Assembly (NCBI RefSeq): GCF_003477995.1
Contig: NZ_QUEM01000016.1
Coordinates: 1-64,000, forward strand
DNA length: 64,000 bases
Direction of reading: 5' to 3'
Origin: Bacteroides sp. OF04-15BH
Lineage (GTDB): Bacteria; Bacteroidota; Bacteroidia; Bacteroidales; Bacteroidaceae
Of this stretch, positions 1 through 9,007 are shown one piece after another (position 1 is the first letter of the stretch; each line of letters opens with the position of its first letter). Below the pieces are notes generated by a model. The model was not told the origin of the DNA and made no database searches. It saw nothing but the letters and a program-made list of their open reading frames with translations. A program made the translations under genes and the position numbers.

Positions 1-590
1 GTTGCCAAACCTACATTTACAGTATGCCCTTATGGGCGCAGAACTACAAAGCCAACGAAACCTCTCCGGCCTTAGGCGAATGGGGTAAAGGCGGAATCTA
101 TGGTAAGGCTGAAGTGATTCCATATTATTTCGACCACGTGGCACTGGGATGCATCGGAACATCATTCAACGGTACCGGAGGATATATCCCTGCTGATGTA
201 GAAGCCGGAAAGACTTATGAAGCCACAATCACCACAACCAACAGCGCCATCAAATATAATGATGCAAACTCTTGCAAGGTTGTCGTTATGATGATTGACG
301 GAAACAGTGGTAAATATATCAATGCAGCTCAGGCTCGTCTGAGCATCACTTCTGGAATTGAAGACGCACAGGACGCTCAGAAGATCCAGATTTCTTGCCA
401 GGATAACGAAATCTGCATCGCAGGTGCAGCTGACGCCAAAGTGGAACTGATTGGCATGAACGGTGCAGTACTGAACAGCGCTGTCTGCTCTGAACGCACC
501 CGACTGACCGTACCGGGATATAAGGGTATTGTTCTGGTTAAAGTGACGCAAGGCAGTCAGACCACAGTACAAAAGGTACTCATGAAATAA
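1..590 (+). CDS. Omp28-related secreted protein, C-terminal part (partial)
   Basis: The reading frame is open to the left edge of the window, so only the last ~195 residues are present. The segment with VVMMIDGNSGKYINAAQ resembles the end of Omp28-related outer membrane protein domains, where a hydrophobic strand is followed by LID..tGxIxNA. After it comes a ~70-residue C-terminal tail (KVELIGMNGAVL ... GIVLVKV ... KVLMK) of the kind annotated as a type IX-like sorting or Ig-fold tail in Bacteroidetes. It lies just upstream of susC, and Omp28-like proteins often accompany this type of SusCD locus with a zinc metallohydrolase and DUF4302 lipoprotein. A hairpin terminator separates it from susC. 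The family call rests on a short segment; the N-terminus is not visible. Confidence 0.6.
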   Translation, partial: CQTYIYSMPLWAQNYKANETSPALGEWGKGGIYGKAEVIPYYFDHVALGCIGTSFNGTGGYIPADVEAGKTYEATITTTNSAIKYNDANSCKVVVMMIDGNSGKYINAAQARLSITSGIEDAQDAQKIQISCQDNEICIAGAADAKVELIGMNGAVLNSAVCSERTRLTVPGYKGIVLVKVTQGSQTTVQKVLMK

Positions 591-618
591 AAATCTATTC
601 TTATTAACATGATAAAGT

Positions 619-645
619 GTGAGGGAGACAACTCCCTCACCTTTT
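619..645 (+). terminator. Rho-independent terminator or attenuator before susC
   Basis: A perfect 9-bp stem (GTGAGGGAG at 619-627 with CTCCCTCAC at 632-640), a 4-nt loop and a CTTTT tail follow the Omp28-like stop codon by 28 bp. It sits 22 bp before the susC ATG, so it may either end the upstream gene or limit read-through into the SusCD operon. The GTG at 619 belongs to this stem and is not a credible start codon. Confidence 0.75.
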
Positions 646-666
646 AATACCTACATCAAAAAACTT

Positions 667-3600
667 ATGAAACACAAAGTTTTACTATTTCTTTTTTCGC
701 TTTTGGCTTTCAGCTATAGCTCTTGGGCACAGAAGAAGGCATCAGGTGTCGTCATCGACGGCGACTTCAATGAGCCGCTTATGGGAGCCACTATTAAAGT
801 CAAAGGTACTTCATTGGGTGTCGTGACGGATATAAACGGACGTTTTACCCTCAATAACATTCCGAATGAATCTAAGTTTCTGGAAATTACCTATATGGGA
901 TTTAATCCTCAGAGTGTTCCCATACAGGAAAATATTAAAGTAATCCTTCAATCCGAGAAAAAGAATCTGGGCGAGGTAGTGGTCACCGGTATGCAGAAAA
1001 TGGATAAACGTCTGTTCTCTGGTGCCACGGTAAAAATCGATGCCGAGAAAATGAAAATAGACGGTATGGCCGATATCAGCCGCTCTCTGGAAGGAAGAGC
1101 TGCCGGTGTTTCCGTTCAGAACGTATCGGGAACTTTCGGTTCGGCTCCTAAAATCAGAGTTCGTGGTGCTACTTCCATTTATGGCAGCAGCCGCCCTCTG
1201 TGGGTCGTTGACGGAGTCATCCAGGAAGACGTGATCAACATCGGTGCCGACGAACTGGCAACAGGTGATGTGGAAACCTTGCTGAGCTCTGCCATTGCCG
1301 GACTGAATGCCGACGATATCGAGAGCTTCCAAATCCTGAAGGATGGTTCCGCAACTTCTATTTATGGAGCACGGGCCATGGCCGGCGTTATTGTCATTAC
1401 GACCAAGAAAGGAAAGGCCGGTGTAAGCCGCATCAATTATACGGGAGAATTCACCACCCGTATGAAACCCAGCTACAACAACTACAACATCATGAACTCC
1501 AAAGACCAGATGGATGTGTACCGCGAAATGGCTGCAAAAGGTTGGCTGAACTTCTCCGGTGACAACACAAATGGTCTGTACAATGCTCCCAACAGCGGAG
1601 TTTATGGAAAAATGTGGCAGCTGATCAATACTTACGATCCGACAACCGGACAGTTTGCCTTGGCAAACACTACTGAAGCACGCAACGGTTATCTGCAAAT
1701 GGCAGAACAGAGAAACACAGACTGGTTCGACGAACTGTTCAGCAATTCAATCATGCAGAACCACTCTATCAGTGTTTCCTCCGGTAGTGACAAAGCTACT
1801 TATTACGCTTCCCTGAGTGTGATGAACGATCCGGGATGGTATCTGAAAAGTGGTGTTCAGCGCTATACTGCCAATTTGAACACTTCTTATAAGTTAGGTA
1901 AGAAAGTAACTTTGAACCTGCTCAGCAATGCAGCCTACAGAAAGCAGAACGCGCCGGGAACTTCCAGTCAGGCCGTCAATCTGGTAGATGGAGAAATCAG
2001 TCGTGATTTTGACATTAACCCCTACTCTTATGCTTTGAATTCTTCACGTACACTTGATCCGAAAGAAACTTACCGACGCAATTATGCCGATTTCAATATC
2101 TTCAAGGAACTGGACAACAACTTCATTGAACTGAATACCGTTGACCTGAAGTTCCAGACCGAACTGAAGTGGGCTCCTGTGAAGGAATTGGAATTAAGCG
2201 TTTTGGGTGCCCTGAAGTATAACACCATCGACAATGAGCACTTCATCATGGATGAGTCCAATCAGGCCAATGCCTACCGCGCCATGGACAACTCTATCAT
2301 CATTGACTCCAATGATAAACTGTATCCAGACCCGGATCATCCTTATGACCTGCCGATCACCGTTCTCCCGGAAGGAGGTATCTATCGCCGTACAGACTAT
2401 AAGACCAAAGGATTTGATTTCCGTACTTCATTCTCTTGGAACCGCCTGTGGAAAGACGACCATCTGACCAACGTATACGGAGGTATGGAAACCAATGCCA
2501 CAGACTATGACTATTCTACCTTCAATGGTATCGGTATGCAATATGAAATGGGAGAAACTCCATTCTATATCTACCAGTATTTCAAACAGGCCATTGAACA
2601 GGGAACCAGCTATTACGGTCTGTCACATTCTCACTCCAGAAGTGCAGCCTTCTTCCTGAATGCCAACTACGCCTACCAGCAGAGATATTCTGTAAACGGT
2701 ACCGTACGTTACGAAGGAACCAACCAGCTGGGCCGTTCACGCTCTGCACGCTGGTTGCCCACCTGGAACATTTCCGGCAGATGGAACCTGGATCAGGAGA
2801 AATTCTTCGCACCCCTGAAAAAGGTTGTCTCTACTGCATCACTGAAATTGTCATACTCACTGACCGGAGACCGTGGTCCGAACCTGACCAATTCAACAGC
2901 CATATTCTCCAGCTACAATCCGTTCCGTCCTATGACCGGTACTCAGGAAAGTGGTCTGGAACTGGTGATGCTGGCCAATGATGATCTGACCTACGAAAAG
3001 AAAACTGAGTTCAACGTCGGTTTGGAAATCGGTCTGTTCGACAACAGAATCAACACCAGCATGGATTTCTATACCCGTGACAACCACGATTTGATCGGAA
3101 CAACCAGAACTCAGGGTGTGGGAGGAGAGATCTCCAAATACGCAAACGTTGCAGCCATGAAGTCACATGGTTTTGAATTGAGCATCTCTTCAACCAATAT
3201 TCAGAACAAGAACTTCAGATGGACAACCGACTTCATCTACTCTGTTTACAAGAATGAGGTGACCCAGCTGAATGCCATCGCCTCTACAATGGACTATGTG
3301 AGCGGAACCGGATTCACCATGGTGGGTTATCCACACCGAGGTCTGTTCTCCATTCCGTTTGCCGGACTGGACGAAAACGGTATCCCGACCTTCTATAACG
3401 AAAAGGGAGAGATTACCAGCACAGACCTGAGTTTCCAATACAGCGACGACTTCTCCTGGTTGAAATACGAAGGACCGACTGACCCGACTTTCAGCGGTAG
3501 TTTGGGAAATACTTTCTCTTACAAGAATTTCCGTCTGAATGTCTATATCACCTATTCAGGAGGTAATGTAGTTCGTCTGGACCCTGTATTCAGTGCCAAA

Positions 3601-3999
3601 TATACAGACCTTACCGCTACTTCACGCGAGTTCAAAAACCGTTGGATGAAGCCGGGTGACGAGGAACACACCACAATTCCGACCATCCTGAGCTACCGTC
3701 AGTATTACAACAATACACAGCTCGCAACAGCATATAACGCTTACAACTATTCAACAGAAAGAGTAGCCGACGGAGGATTCATCCGTTTGAAGGAAATTTC
3801 CCTGAACTATGATTTCCCGAAAAAGATCTGTTCAACTCTGAAGCTGTCCAGCCTGTCCGCCAAATTACAGGCAACCAATCTTTGCCTTCTCTATGCAGAC
3901 AAGAAGCTGAACGGACAGGATCCGGAATTCATCAACTCCGGTGGTGTTGCTTCACCAGTACCCCGTCAGTTCACCTTTACTCTTAGATTAGGAATTTAA
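667..3999 (+). CDS. SusC/RagA-family TonB-linked outer membrane transporter
   Basis: This is a 1110-residue outer membrane TonB-dependent transporter that imports a substrate captured with its SusD partner. It has an N-terminal signal peptide (MKHKVLLFLFSLLAFS...WAQ). A carboxypeptidase-regulatory-like domain follows at about residues 22-100 (GVVIDGDFNEPLMGATIKVKG). The plug domain starts near EVVVTGMQK and has the SusC signature region RVRGATSIYGSSRPLWVVDG, and a 22-strand-type barrel makes up the rest, ending in FTFTLRLGI with a terminal-strand pattern. I chose the ATG at 667 because it begins the signal peptide; the upstream GTG lies in a terminator hairpin. SusD follows after 29 bp. The companion metallohydrolase lipoprotein suggests a peptide or peptide-derived substrate rather than a glycan, but this is inference. 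Confidence 0.95.
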   Translation: MKHKVLLFLFSLLAFSYSSWAQKKASGVVIDGDFNEPLMGATIKVKGTSLGVVTDINGRFTLNNIPNESKFLEITYMGFNPQSVPIQENIKVILQSEKKNLGEVVVTGMQKMDKRLFSGATVKIDAEKMKIDGMADISRSLEGRAAGVSVQNVSGTFGSAPKIRVRGATSIYGSSRPLWVVDGVIQEDVINIGADELATGDVETLLSSAIAGLNADDIESFQILKDGSATSIYGARAMAGVIVITTKKGKAGVSRINYTGEFTTRMKPSYNNYNIMNSKDQMDVYREMAAKGWLNFSGDNTNGLYNAPNSGVYGKMWQLINTYDPTTGQFALANTTEARNGYLQMAEQRNTDWFDELFSNSIMQNHSISVSSGSDKATYYASLSVMNDPGWYLKSGVQRYTANLNTSYKLGKKVTLNLLSNAAYRKQNAPGTSSQAVNLVDGEISRDFDINPYSYALNSSRTLDPKETYRRNYADFNIFKELDNNFIELNTVDLKFQTELKWAPVKELELSVLGALKYNTIDNEHFIMDESNQANAYRAMDNSIIIDSNDKLYPDPDHPYDLPITVLPEGGIYRRTDYKTKGFDFRTSFSWNRLWKDDHLTNVYGGMETNATDYDYSTFNGIGMQYEMGETPFYIYQYFKQAIEQGTSYYGLSHSHSRSAAFFLNANYAYQQRYSVNGTVRYEGTNQLGRSRSARWLPTWNISGRWNLDQEKFFAPLKKVVSTASLKLSYSLTGDRGPNLTNSTAIFSSYNPFRPMTGTQESGLELVMLANDDLTYEKKTEFNVGLEIGLFDNRINTSMDFYTRDNHDLIGTTRTQGVGGEISKYANVAAMKSHGFELSISSTNIQNKNFRWTTDFIYSVYKNEVTQLNAIASTMDYVSGTGFTMVGYPHRGLFSIPFAGLDENGIPTFYNEKGEITSTDLSFQYSDDFSWLKYEGPTDPTFSGSLGNTFSYKNFRLNVYITYSGGNVVRLDPVFSAKYTDLTATSREFKNRWMKPGDEEHTTIPTILSYRQYYNNTQLATAYNAYNYSTERVADGGFIRLKEISLNYDFPKKICSTLKLSSLSAKLQATNLCLLYADKKLNGQDPEFINSGGVASPVPRQFTFTLRLGI

Positions 4000-4028
4000 T
4001 AGTGTATCACAAAGTATAGAAAAAGAAA

Positions 4029-5585
4029 ATGAAAAAAATATTGCAAGCAATCGTTGTTCCATCTATTCTGTTTGCATGCGCCTCATGCAACGACTTTCTG
4101 GATACAATGCCTGATAACCGTACAGAATTGAACACCCCTGAAAAGATCAGCAAAGTGCTTGTGGATGCCTACCCCACTGCCAATTGGAATATGCTGGCAG
4201 AATTTTCATCAGACAATACCGATGACAACGGTTCCAGAAATATGGAGTTAGACCGTCTTTCGGAAGAGGTCTATCACTGGAAAGACACTAAAGAATCCGG
4301 CAATGACAGTCCGGGAGCTTACTGGGAAGCCTGCTACAAGGCTGTTGCCGTCAGCAACCATGCTCTGGAAGCTATCGAGAAACTGGGTGACACGGAGGAT
4401 TTGAAAGCACAGAAAGGCGAAGCTCTTTTGTGCCGTGCTTACGGACACTTCATGCTGAGCTACATTTTCTGCAATGCCTGGACTACCAGCAATCAGAATA
4501 CAGCTTTGGGTATTCCTTACAGCACCAAACCGGAAACTACGGTCAATCCAAGCTATGAGCGCGGAACAATCGGTCAGACTTACGAAAAGATCGCCAAAGA
4601 TATCGAAGAAGGTCTCGCCTTAGTGGACGACAATAATTATAGTGTTCCGAAATATCACTTCAACCGTAAGGCTGCTTATGCCTTTGCCGCACGTTTCTAT
4701 TTGTATTATGGAAAATATGAACGCGCCATTGAATGTGCCAACGTAGTTCTGGGCGACAATGCCAGTCTGGTACTGCGTGACTGGGAGGCCTTGGGTAAGT
4801 TGTCTTTAAATGAAGATCATCAACCTAACGCCTACATCAGTTCGACGGAACAGGCCAACCTGCTGCTGGTCACCTCACGTTCTTTCTGGGGACTCTACAA
4901 CGGTCCGTTGACAACCTCAAACCGTTACTGTCACAATCCGACAATTGCAGAAACAGAAACCTGTAGCTCAACCGGTGTTTGGGGAGACTGCACCAGCACT
5001 CTGAAACAGCAGCCGGCCGACTATACCAGCATTCCGAAGGTGGTGTTCAGAAAGTTCCCACTTTATTATATGGAATATACAGATCCGGTTTTAGGAAACG
5101 GTTATTACAACATCATCAGTTCTGCTTTCAACACCGACGAAACCTTGCTCGTCCGTGCCGAAGCCTATGCACTGACCAAGCAATACAGCAAGGCCATTGC
5201 CGACATGCAGAGCTGGCTGAATGCCTACACCACTTCCAAGGTACAGTTGACAGAAGAGAACATCAACCAGTTCTACGGTAATATTGCCTACTACACACCG
5301 ACTGAACCGACCGTGAAGAAAGAGCTTCATCCGGATTTTGCTTTGGAAGCCGGAACACAGGAAAACCTGATTCAGTTCATCCTGCACGCCCGTCGTATCA
5401 CCACCTTGCATGAAGGTCTGCGTTGGGGCGACATCAAGCGCTATGGTATTACCATTTACCGCAGAATTATTGAGGATAAGGAAATCACCGTAACCGATGA
5501 ACTGAAAGCCGACGATCCACGCCGCGCCATCCAGCTTCCGGCAGATGTTATTCTGGCTGGTCTGGAAGCGAATCCGAGATCATAA
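4029..5585 (+). CDS. SusD/RagB-family nutrient-binding lipoprotein
   Basis: The 518-residue protein is the surface lid partner of the preceding SusC. A signal peptide ends at a lipobox with Cys20 (FACAS-C), followed by NDFLDTMPD, the usual SusD N-terminal pattern. TPR-like helices (KAQKGEALLCRAYGHFMLSYIF, KAAYAFAARFYLYYGKYERAI) form the SusD scaffold. The C-terminal part has HEGLRWGDIKRYGI, the conserved ER..E..RW.D..RWG-type region of the family. It is part of the operon 667-8915, with 29 bp to susC and 38 bp to the next gene. No substrate can be deduced from the sequence. Confidence 0.93.
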   Translation: MKKILQAIVVPSILFACASCNDFLDTMPDNRTELNTPEKISKVLVDAYPTANWNMLAEFSSDNTDDNGSRNMELDRLSEEVYHWKDTKESGNDSPGAYWEACYKAVAVSNHALEAIEKLGDTEDLKAQKGEALLCRAYGHFMLSYIFCNAWTTSNQNTALGIPYSTKPETTVNPSYERGTIGQTYEKIAKDIEEGLALVDDNNYSVPKYHFNRKAAYAFAARFYLYYGKYERAIECANVVLGDNASLVLRDWEALGKLSLNEDHQPNAYISSTEQANLLLVTSRSFWGLYNGPLTTSNRYCHNPTIAETETCSSTGVWGDCTSTLKQQPADYTSIPKVVFRKFPLYYMEYTDPVLGNGYYNIISSAFNTDETLLVRAEAYALTKQYSKAIADMQSWLNAYTTSKVQLTEENINQFYGNIAYYTPTEPTVKKELHPDFALEAGTQENLIQFILHARRITTLHEGLRWGDIKRYGITIYRRIIEDKEITVTDELKADDPRRAIQLPADVILAGLEANPRS

Positions 5586-5623
5586 CATATCATATATAGA
5601 TCATTATTAAACAAGTATACCCA

Positions 5624-6508
5624 ATGATTAGAAAATATATAGGTTATCTGTTTTTGGCAGCCTGCTGTTTCGGTGCTACCTCATGCGACCGGGACGAAAT
5701 AACTCCGGGAAGTAATTTCGACACCACAGCTCCCGAGCGTAACGCTTTCGACCAATGGCTGCTGAAGAATTATGTAGCTCCTTATAATATTGATGTCAAA
5801 TACAAATGGGAAGACATCGAGAGCAATCTGGCTTATGACCTGGCTCCGGTAAAGACGGAGAATGCCATCAAGCTTTCAAAGATCGTAAAATACGTGTGGC
5901 TGGAAGCTTATGACGAAGTAGCCGGAATCGACTTCATGCGTACTTATGTGCCAAAACAAATCATGCTCATCGGTTCATCAGCCTATAATGCCGATACCCA
6001 AACCGAGATGCTGGGTACTGCTGAAGGAGGTATGAAGGTCATGCTCTACAATGTAAACTATATCGACAACTATATCCAGCATCCGGAACAGCTGAACACA
6101 AGCTATTTCCACGTCATGCACCATGAGTTCTCTCATATCCTGCACCAGACCAAGCCTTACAGCACCGATTTCAAGACAATCACCGAAAGCGGATACATCG
6201 GCTCACAGTGGGAAGAGACAGCCGATTCCACAGCTCATAAGAGAGGGTTCGTAACTCCTTATGCCATGGAACAGCCTGACGAGGATTTTGCAGAGACCTT
6301 GTCAACCTATATCACCCAAGACCAGGCTTCATGGGATGCCATGCTGAAGGATTGCGGTGAAGAAGGTGCCCAGTTGGTTACCCGCAAACTGGAGCTGGTC
6401 AAGACCTACATGCAGGAATCCTGGAATATTGACATGGACGAGCTTCGCAGCGTGGTGCAGCGTCGTTGCAGCGAAATTCACAATCTGGATCTAGAAAATA
6501 TTAATTAA
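5624..6508 (+). CDS. Substrate import-associated zinc metallohydrolase lipoprotein
   Basis: This 294-residue lipoprotein has a signal peptide with Cys21 (FGATS-C). It carries a gluzincin-like HExxH motif, H167-E168-F-S-H171, within HHEFSHILHQ, and a downstream DEDFAETLSTYI segment whose glutamate could be the third zinc ligand. This matches the TIGR04549 type of proteins found beside SusCD pairs in Bacteroidetes, named for an association with substrate import. It probably acts at the cell surface or in the periplasm on a peptide or ester substrate. It lies between susD and the DUF4302 gene (8 bp gap), so it is clearly co-transcribed. Confidence 0.88.
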   Translation: MIRKYIGYLFLAACCFGATSCDRDEITPGSNFDTTAPERNAFDQWLLKNYVAPYNIDVKYKWEDIESNLAYDLAPVKTENAIKLSKIVKYVWLEAYDEVAGIDFMRTYVPKQIMLIGSSAYNADTQTEMLGTAEGGMKVMLYNVNYIDNYIQHPEQLNTSYFHVMHHEFSHILHQTKPYSTDFKTITESGYIGSQWEETADSTAHKRGFVTPYAMEQPDEDFAETLSTYITQDQASWDAMLKDCGEEGAQLVTRKLELVKTYMQESWNIDMDELRSVVQRRCSEIHNLDLENIN

Positions 6509-6516
6509 GAAACGGT

Positions 6517-7884
6517 ATGAAAAAATATAGTTTAATCAGTTGTTTGTTCTTGATATCCCTGCTGATGCAATCCTGCTTCTTCAGCGAAGAGGAAATTTTC
6601 AATGAAGAGCCCGGCCAGCGTGTTGAAGCAAGTCTGAAGGAATATCAGAAAATTCTGACCGAAGCCCCCAACGGTTGGTTATTGGAATATTATGCTGGAG
6701 GAGAAATGCACGATATCGGCGGTGTGGTTCTTCTCATGAAATTCGAAGGAGAAGATGTCACGATTGCTTCCGACACCCGTGTCAGAGGCTATGGCGAAGC
6801 CAAGGCCGTAGAAGTGGGCGAACGTGTCACTTCCAAATATTCTTTGCTGAAGGATCAGGGTCCTACCCTATCTTTCTGCACCTACAATGCATTGATTCAC
6901 TATTGGTCTGAGCCTAAGGGTGTGTTCGATGCCGATGGTCTGGAAGGCGACTTTGAGTTTGTCATTACCAATGCCACTCCGGATGCCATCACCCTGAAAG
7001 GAAAGAAACACAATACGATTCTGACCATGAAGCGTATGGCAGAGGATATGGATTGGGATACTTACCTGAACAACTGTAAGAAAGTTCGCGAAGAAAGCGC
7101 CGAGTATGCGACACTCGTCGGTTATCAGAACGGCTATGCTTTCAACAAGAACATTTATTCTCAGTCCAATGTCCTGATCATCAGCAAGACCGATGGTACC
7201 GGCAAAGAAACCACTCAAAAAACTTCTTTTGCCTATACCGATAAAGGTATCCGCCTGTTTGAACCGCTTACCGTAAACGACGTTACAGTGAACGAGTTCA
7301 CCTGGAATGTCACAGACAAGAAGTTTACTGCCACCACAGATGCTTCCGTAGTATTGCAATATGAACGCCCAGACTATTGGGTTCCTATTGAGTTCTATAC
7401 AGATAATGAATGGGAAGCCAGCTACAGCTATATGTTTGAGCGCAAGGACACCACGGTGAACATCGAATTCACCCGCCTGAACGAAAGCGACACGCTGTCG
7501 GTAAAGATTCCTTGCGGAAGCATGAAGGTAGAAACCAAAGCACTCTACAACAGAATCACCGGTATGCTGGAGTTCCGCACCCAGTTCCTTACCGCAGTAC
7601 AGCTGACCTATGAAAGCGGAGAGAAAGTAAATGCCTATCTGTATCTCTGCCCTTGGAACCCGGATCAGGGAACCATGTTCATGACCGAAACTGCCGGAAT
7701 TGTCAGCGAAGCCAAGCAGCTGTCTCCGCGCATTCTCACCTTCAAGGACAACGGACGCTCTTCGGGTACTTCATTGGAAGGTTTCGTTTTCTATGCCTTC
7801 AAGGAATTCTCTTTGGAAAGTTCCCCTATCGGTGTTTTGGAGAGTTACAACAACATTGAGTTTAAACAAAAAGAACAAGAATAA
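6517..7884 (+). CDS. DUF4302 domain lipoprotein
   Basis: A 455-residue lipoprotein with Cys20 in a lipobox (LMQS-C). The N-terminal region with VEASLKEYQKILTEAPNGWLLEYYAGG is typical of DUF4302 proteins, which occur in SusCD loci together with the zinc metallohydrolase above. The start of the family fold is followed by beta-rich sequence to the end. The biochemical function is unknown; a surface substrate-binding role is plausible. Its stop codon overlaps the next start by one base (TAATG), indicating tight translational coupling. Confidence 0.85.
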   Translation: MKKYSLISCLFLISLLMQSCFFSEEEIFNEEPGQRVEASLKEYQKILTEAPNGWLLEYYAGGEMHDIGGVVLLMKFEGEDVTIASDTRVRGYGEAKAVEVGERVTSKYSLLKDQGPTLSFCTYNALIHYWSEPKGVFDADGLEGDFEFVITNATPDAITLKGKKHNTILTMKRMAEDMDWDTYLNNCKKVREESAEYATLVGYQNGYAFNKNIYSQSNVLIISKTDGTGKETTQKTSFAYTDKGIRLFEPLTVNDVTVNEFTWNVTDKKFTATTDASVVLQYERPDYWVPIEFYTDNEWEASYSYMFERKDTTVNIEFTRLNESDTLSVKIPCGSMKVETKALYNRITGMLEFRTQFLTAVQLTYESGEKVNAYLYLCPWNPDQGTMFMTETAGIVSEAKQLSPRILTFKDNGRSSGTSLEGFVFYAFKEFSLESSPIGVLESYNNIEFKQKEQE

Positions 7885-8915
7885 TGAAAAAATATATTCC
7901 TTTTCTGATGGTTCCCATGCTCTGCATGGGTGCCATCAGTTGCCAGGATGAAGAAGAGAGCACTTACTCTTTGCAGGTCGTTAAATCGGAAGCTTACTTT
8001 CAGGCCAAAGAATCCAAGGGTTACATTGTCCTGTCTCAATCCGGCAATTTTACAGCAAGTTCTTCTGAAGACTGGTGCCAGGTAACCTGCAAGCAGGACA
8101 GCGTGCTCCTGCAGGTATCCAACAATACCTCCCTGGAGGGCCGTACGGCTATCGTCACCATCACTTCTGCCGACGGAAGTCAGAAGGTGCCGGTTTCACA
8201 AGCCGGAGGTTATTTCAGAAGCGATGCCGGACAGGATACCTTTGTAGTAAATAACAAACAACAGGATCTGGCCTACGCCATCAAAACCGTTTTCGATTAT
8301 GAATCTTCAACCGATGCTTCCTGGATTACCCCGAATATCGGTTCTGACGGCACCACTTTAAGCATCACTTCCAATACCAGTGGAGCACCGCGCTATGCCC
8401 TGGTGAAGTTCTATTGTGCTTCTCTGAACCAGACCATCACGACAGGCATTTACCAGTATGAAACCAGCGACTTCTTAGGAAACTGGACTGCACAATGGCA
8501 GGATAAAAGCGGCAAGCAACAGCAAAAGCCGATTCAGCTCATTGCCGATGAAAGTCATCCCGGACAGATGGTCATCGAAGGATTGCAAGATGGAATCCGT
8601 ATTCCGGTCGTAGCATACGGAAATAGTCTGGCCATTGTCACCAACAGTTATGCCGGTATGTTCAATTCACAATATCAGGTATATGTCTGCGGTTTGTCGG
8701 AAGACAACATTATCTATTCCAAGGAAAAGGAAACCGTGGCACGCCACTATTTCTGCAATCCGGAATATCTGAACGACAAGCTCAGTTATCCCTTCAAGGC
8801 CGACAGTACTTTCCAGGATGGAAAGAAGATGGGAGGATTTGCCCTGTCTGCCTATAAGAACAATCAGAATATGGGAGCCATCAACCAGTTCCTGAATCTG
8901 GAACTGACCCGCTAA
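7884..8915 (+). CDS. BACON-domain lipoprotein (DUF5627-like position in operon)
   Basis: A 343-residue lipoprotein with Cys20 (GAIS-C). Residues ~30-110 form a BACON-type domain: a SGNFTASSSEDWCQVT strand pair, then LLQVSNNTSLEGRTAIVTITSADGSQ and VPVSQAG, the usual BACON ending. A second BACON-like repeat may follow (YESSTDASWITPN ... LSITSNTSGAPRYALVKFYC). The C-terminal ~150 residues are beta-rich and unrecognised. BACON domains usually bind carbohydrate, mucin or the surface and act as spacers between lipid anchor and functional domain. It is the last gene of the SusCD operon and is followed by a strong bidirectional terminator. Confidence 0.8.
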   Translation: MKKYIPFLMVPMLCMGAISCQDEEESTYSLQVVKSEAYFQAKESKGYIVLSQSGNFTASSSEDWCQVTCKQDSVLLQVSNNTSLEGRTAIVTITSADGSQKVPVSQAGGYFRSDAGQDTFVVNNKQQDLAYAIKTVFDYESSTDASWITPNIGSDGTTLSITSNTSGAPRYALVKFYCASLNQTITTGIYQYETSDFLGNWTAQWQDKSGKQQQKPIQLIADESHPGQMVIEGLQDGIRIPVVAYGNSLAIVTNSYAGMFNSQYQVYVCGLSEDNIIYSKEKETVARHYFCNPEYLNDKLSYPFKADSTFQDGKKMGGFALSAYKNNQNMGAINQFLNLELTR

Positions 8916-8938
8916 CCCGCTTCTGAGACATAAAAAAC

Positions 8939-8990
8939 AAACCGCCCGGACAACAGTGAAGGAAACACTGAGTCCGGGCGGTTTATTTTA
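8939..8990. terminator. Bidirectional terminator between convergent genes
   Basis: A perfect 12-bp stem (AAACCGCCCGGA at 8939-8950 with TCCGGGCGGTTT at 8973-8984) encloses a second small CAGTG/CACTG stem. A T-rich tail follows on the + strand and a TTTTTTAT tail on the - strand. It separates the SusCD operon from the convergent M6 peptidase gene. Confidence 0.9.
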
Positions 8991-9007
8991 TCACGATACC
9001 CCAAGTC

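Noticed and set aside
619..666. GTG start extending SusC by 16 residues
   Set aside because: The GTG lies in a perfect terminator stem, while the ATG at 667 starts a proper signal peptide.
811..1698. Long - strand frame inside susC
   Set aside because: It is a shadow of the SusC gene with no recognisable protein features.
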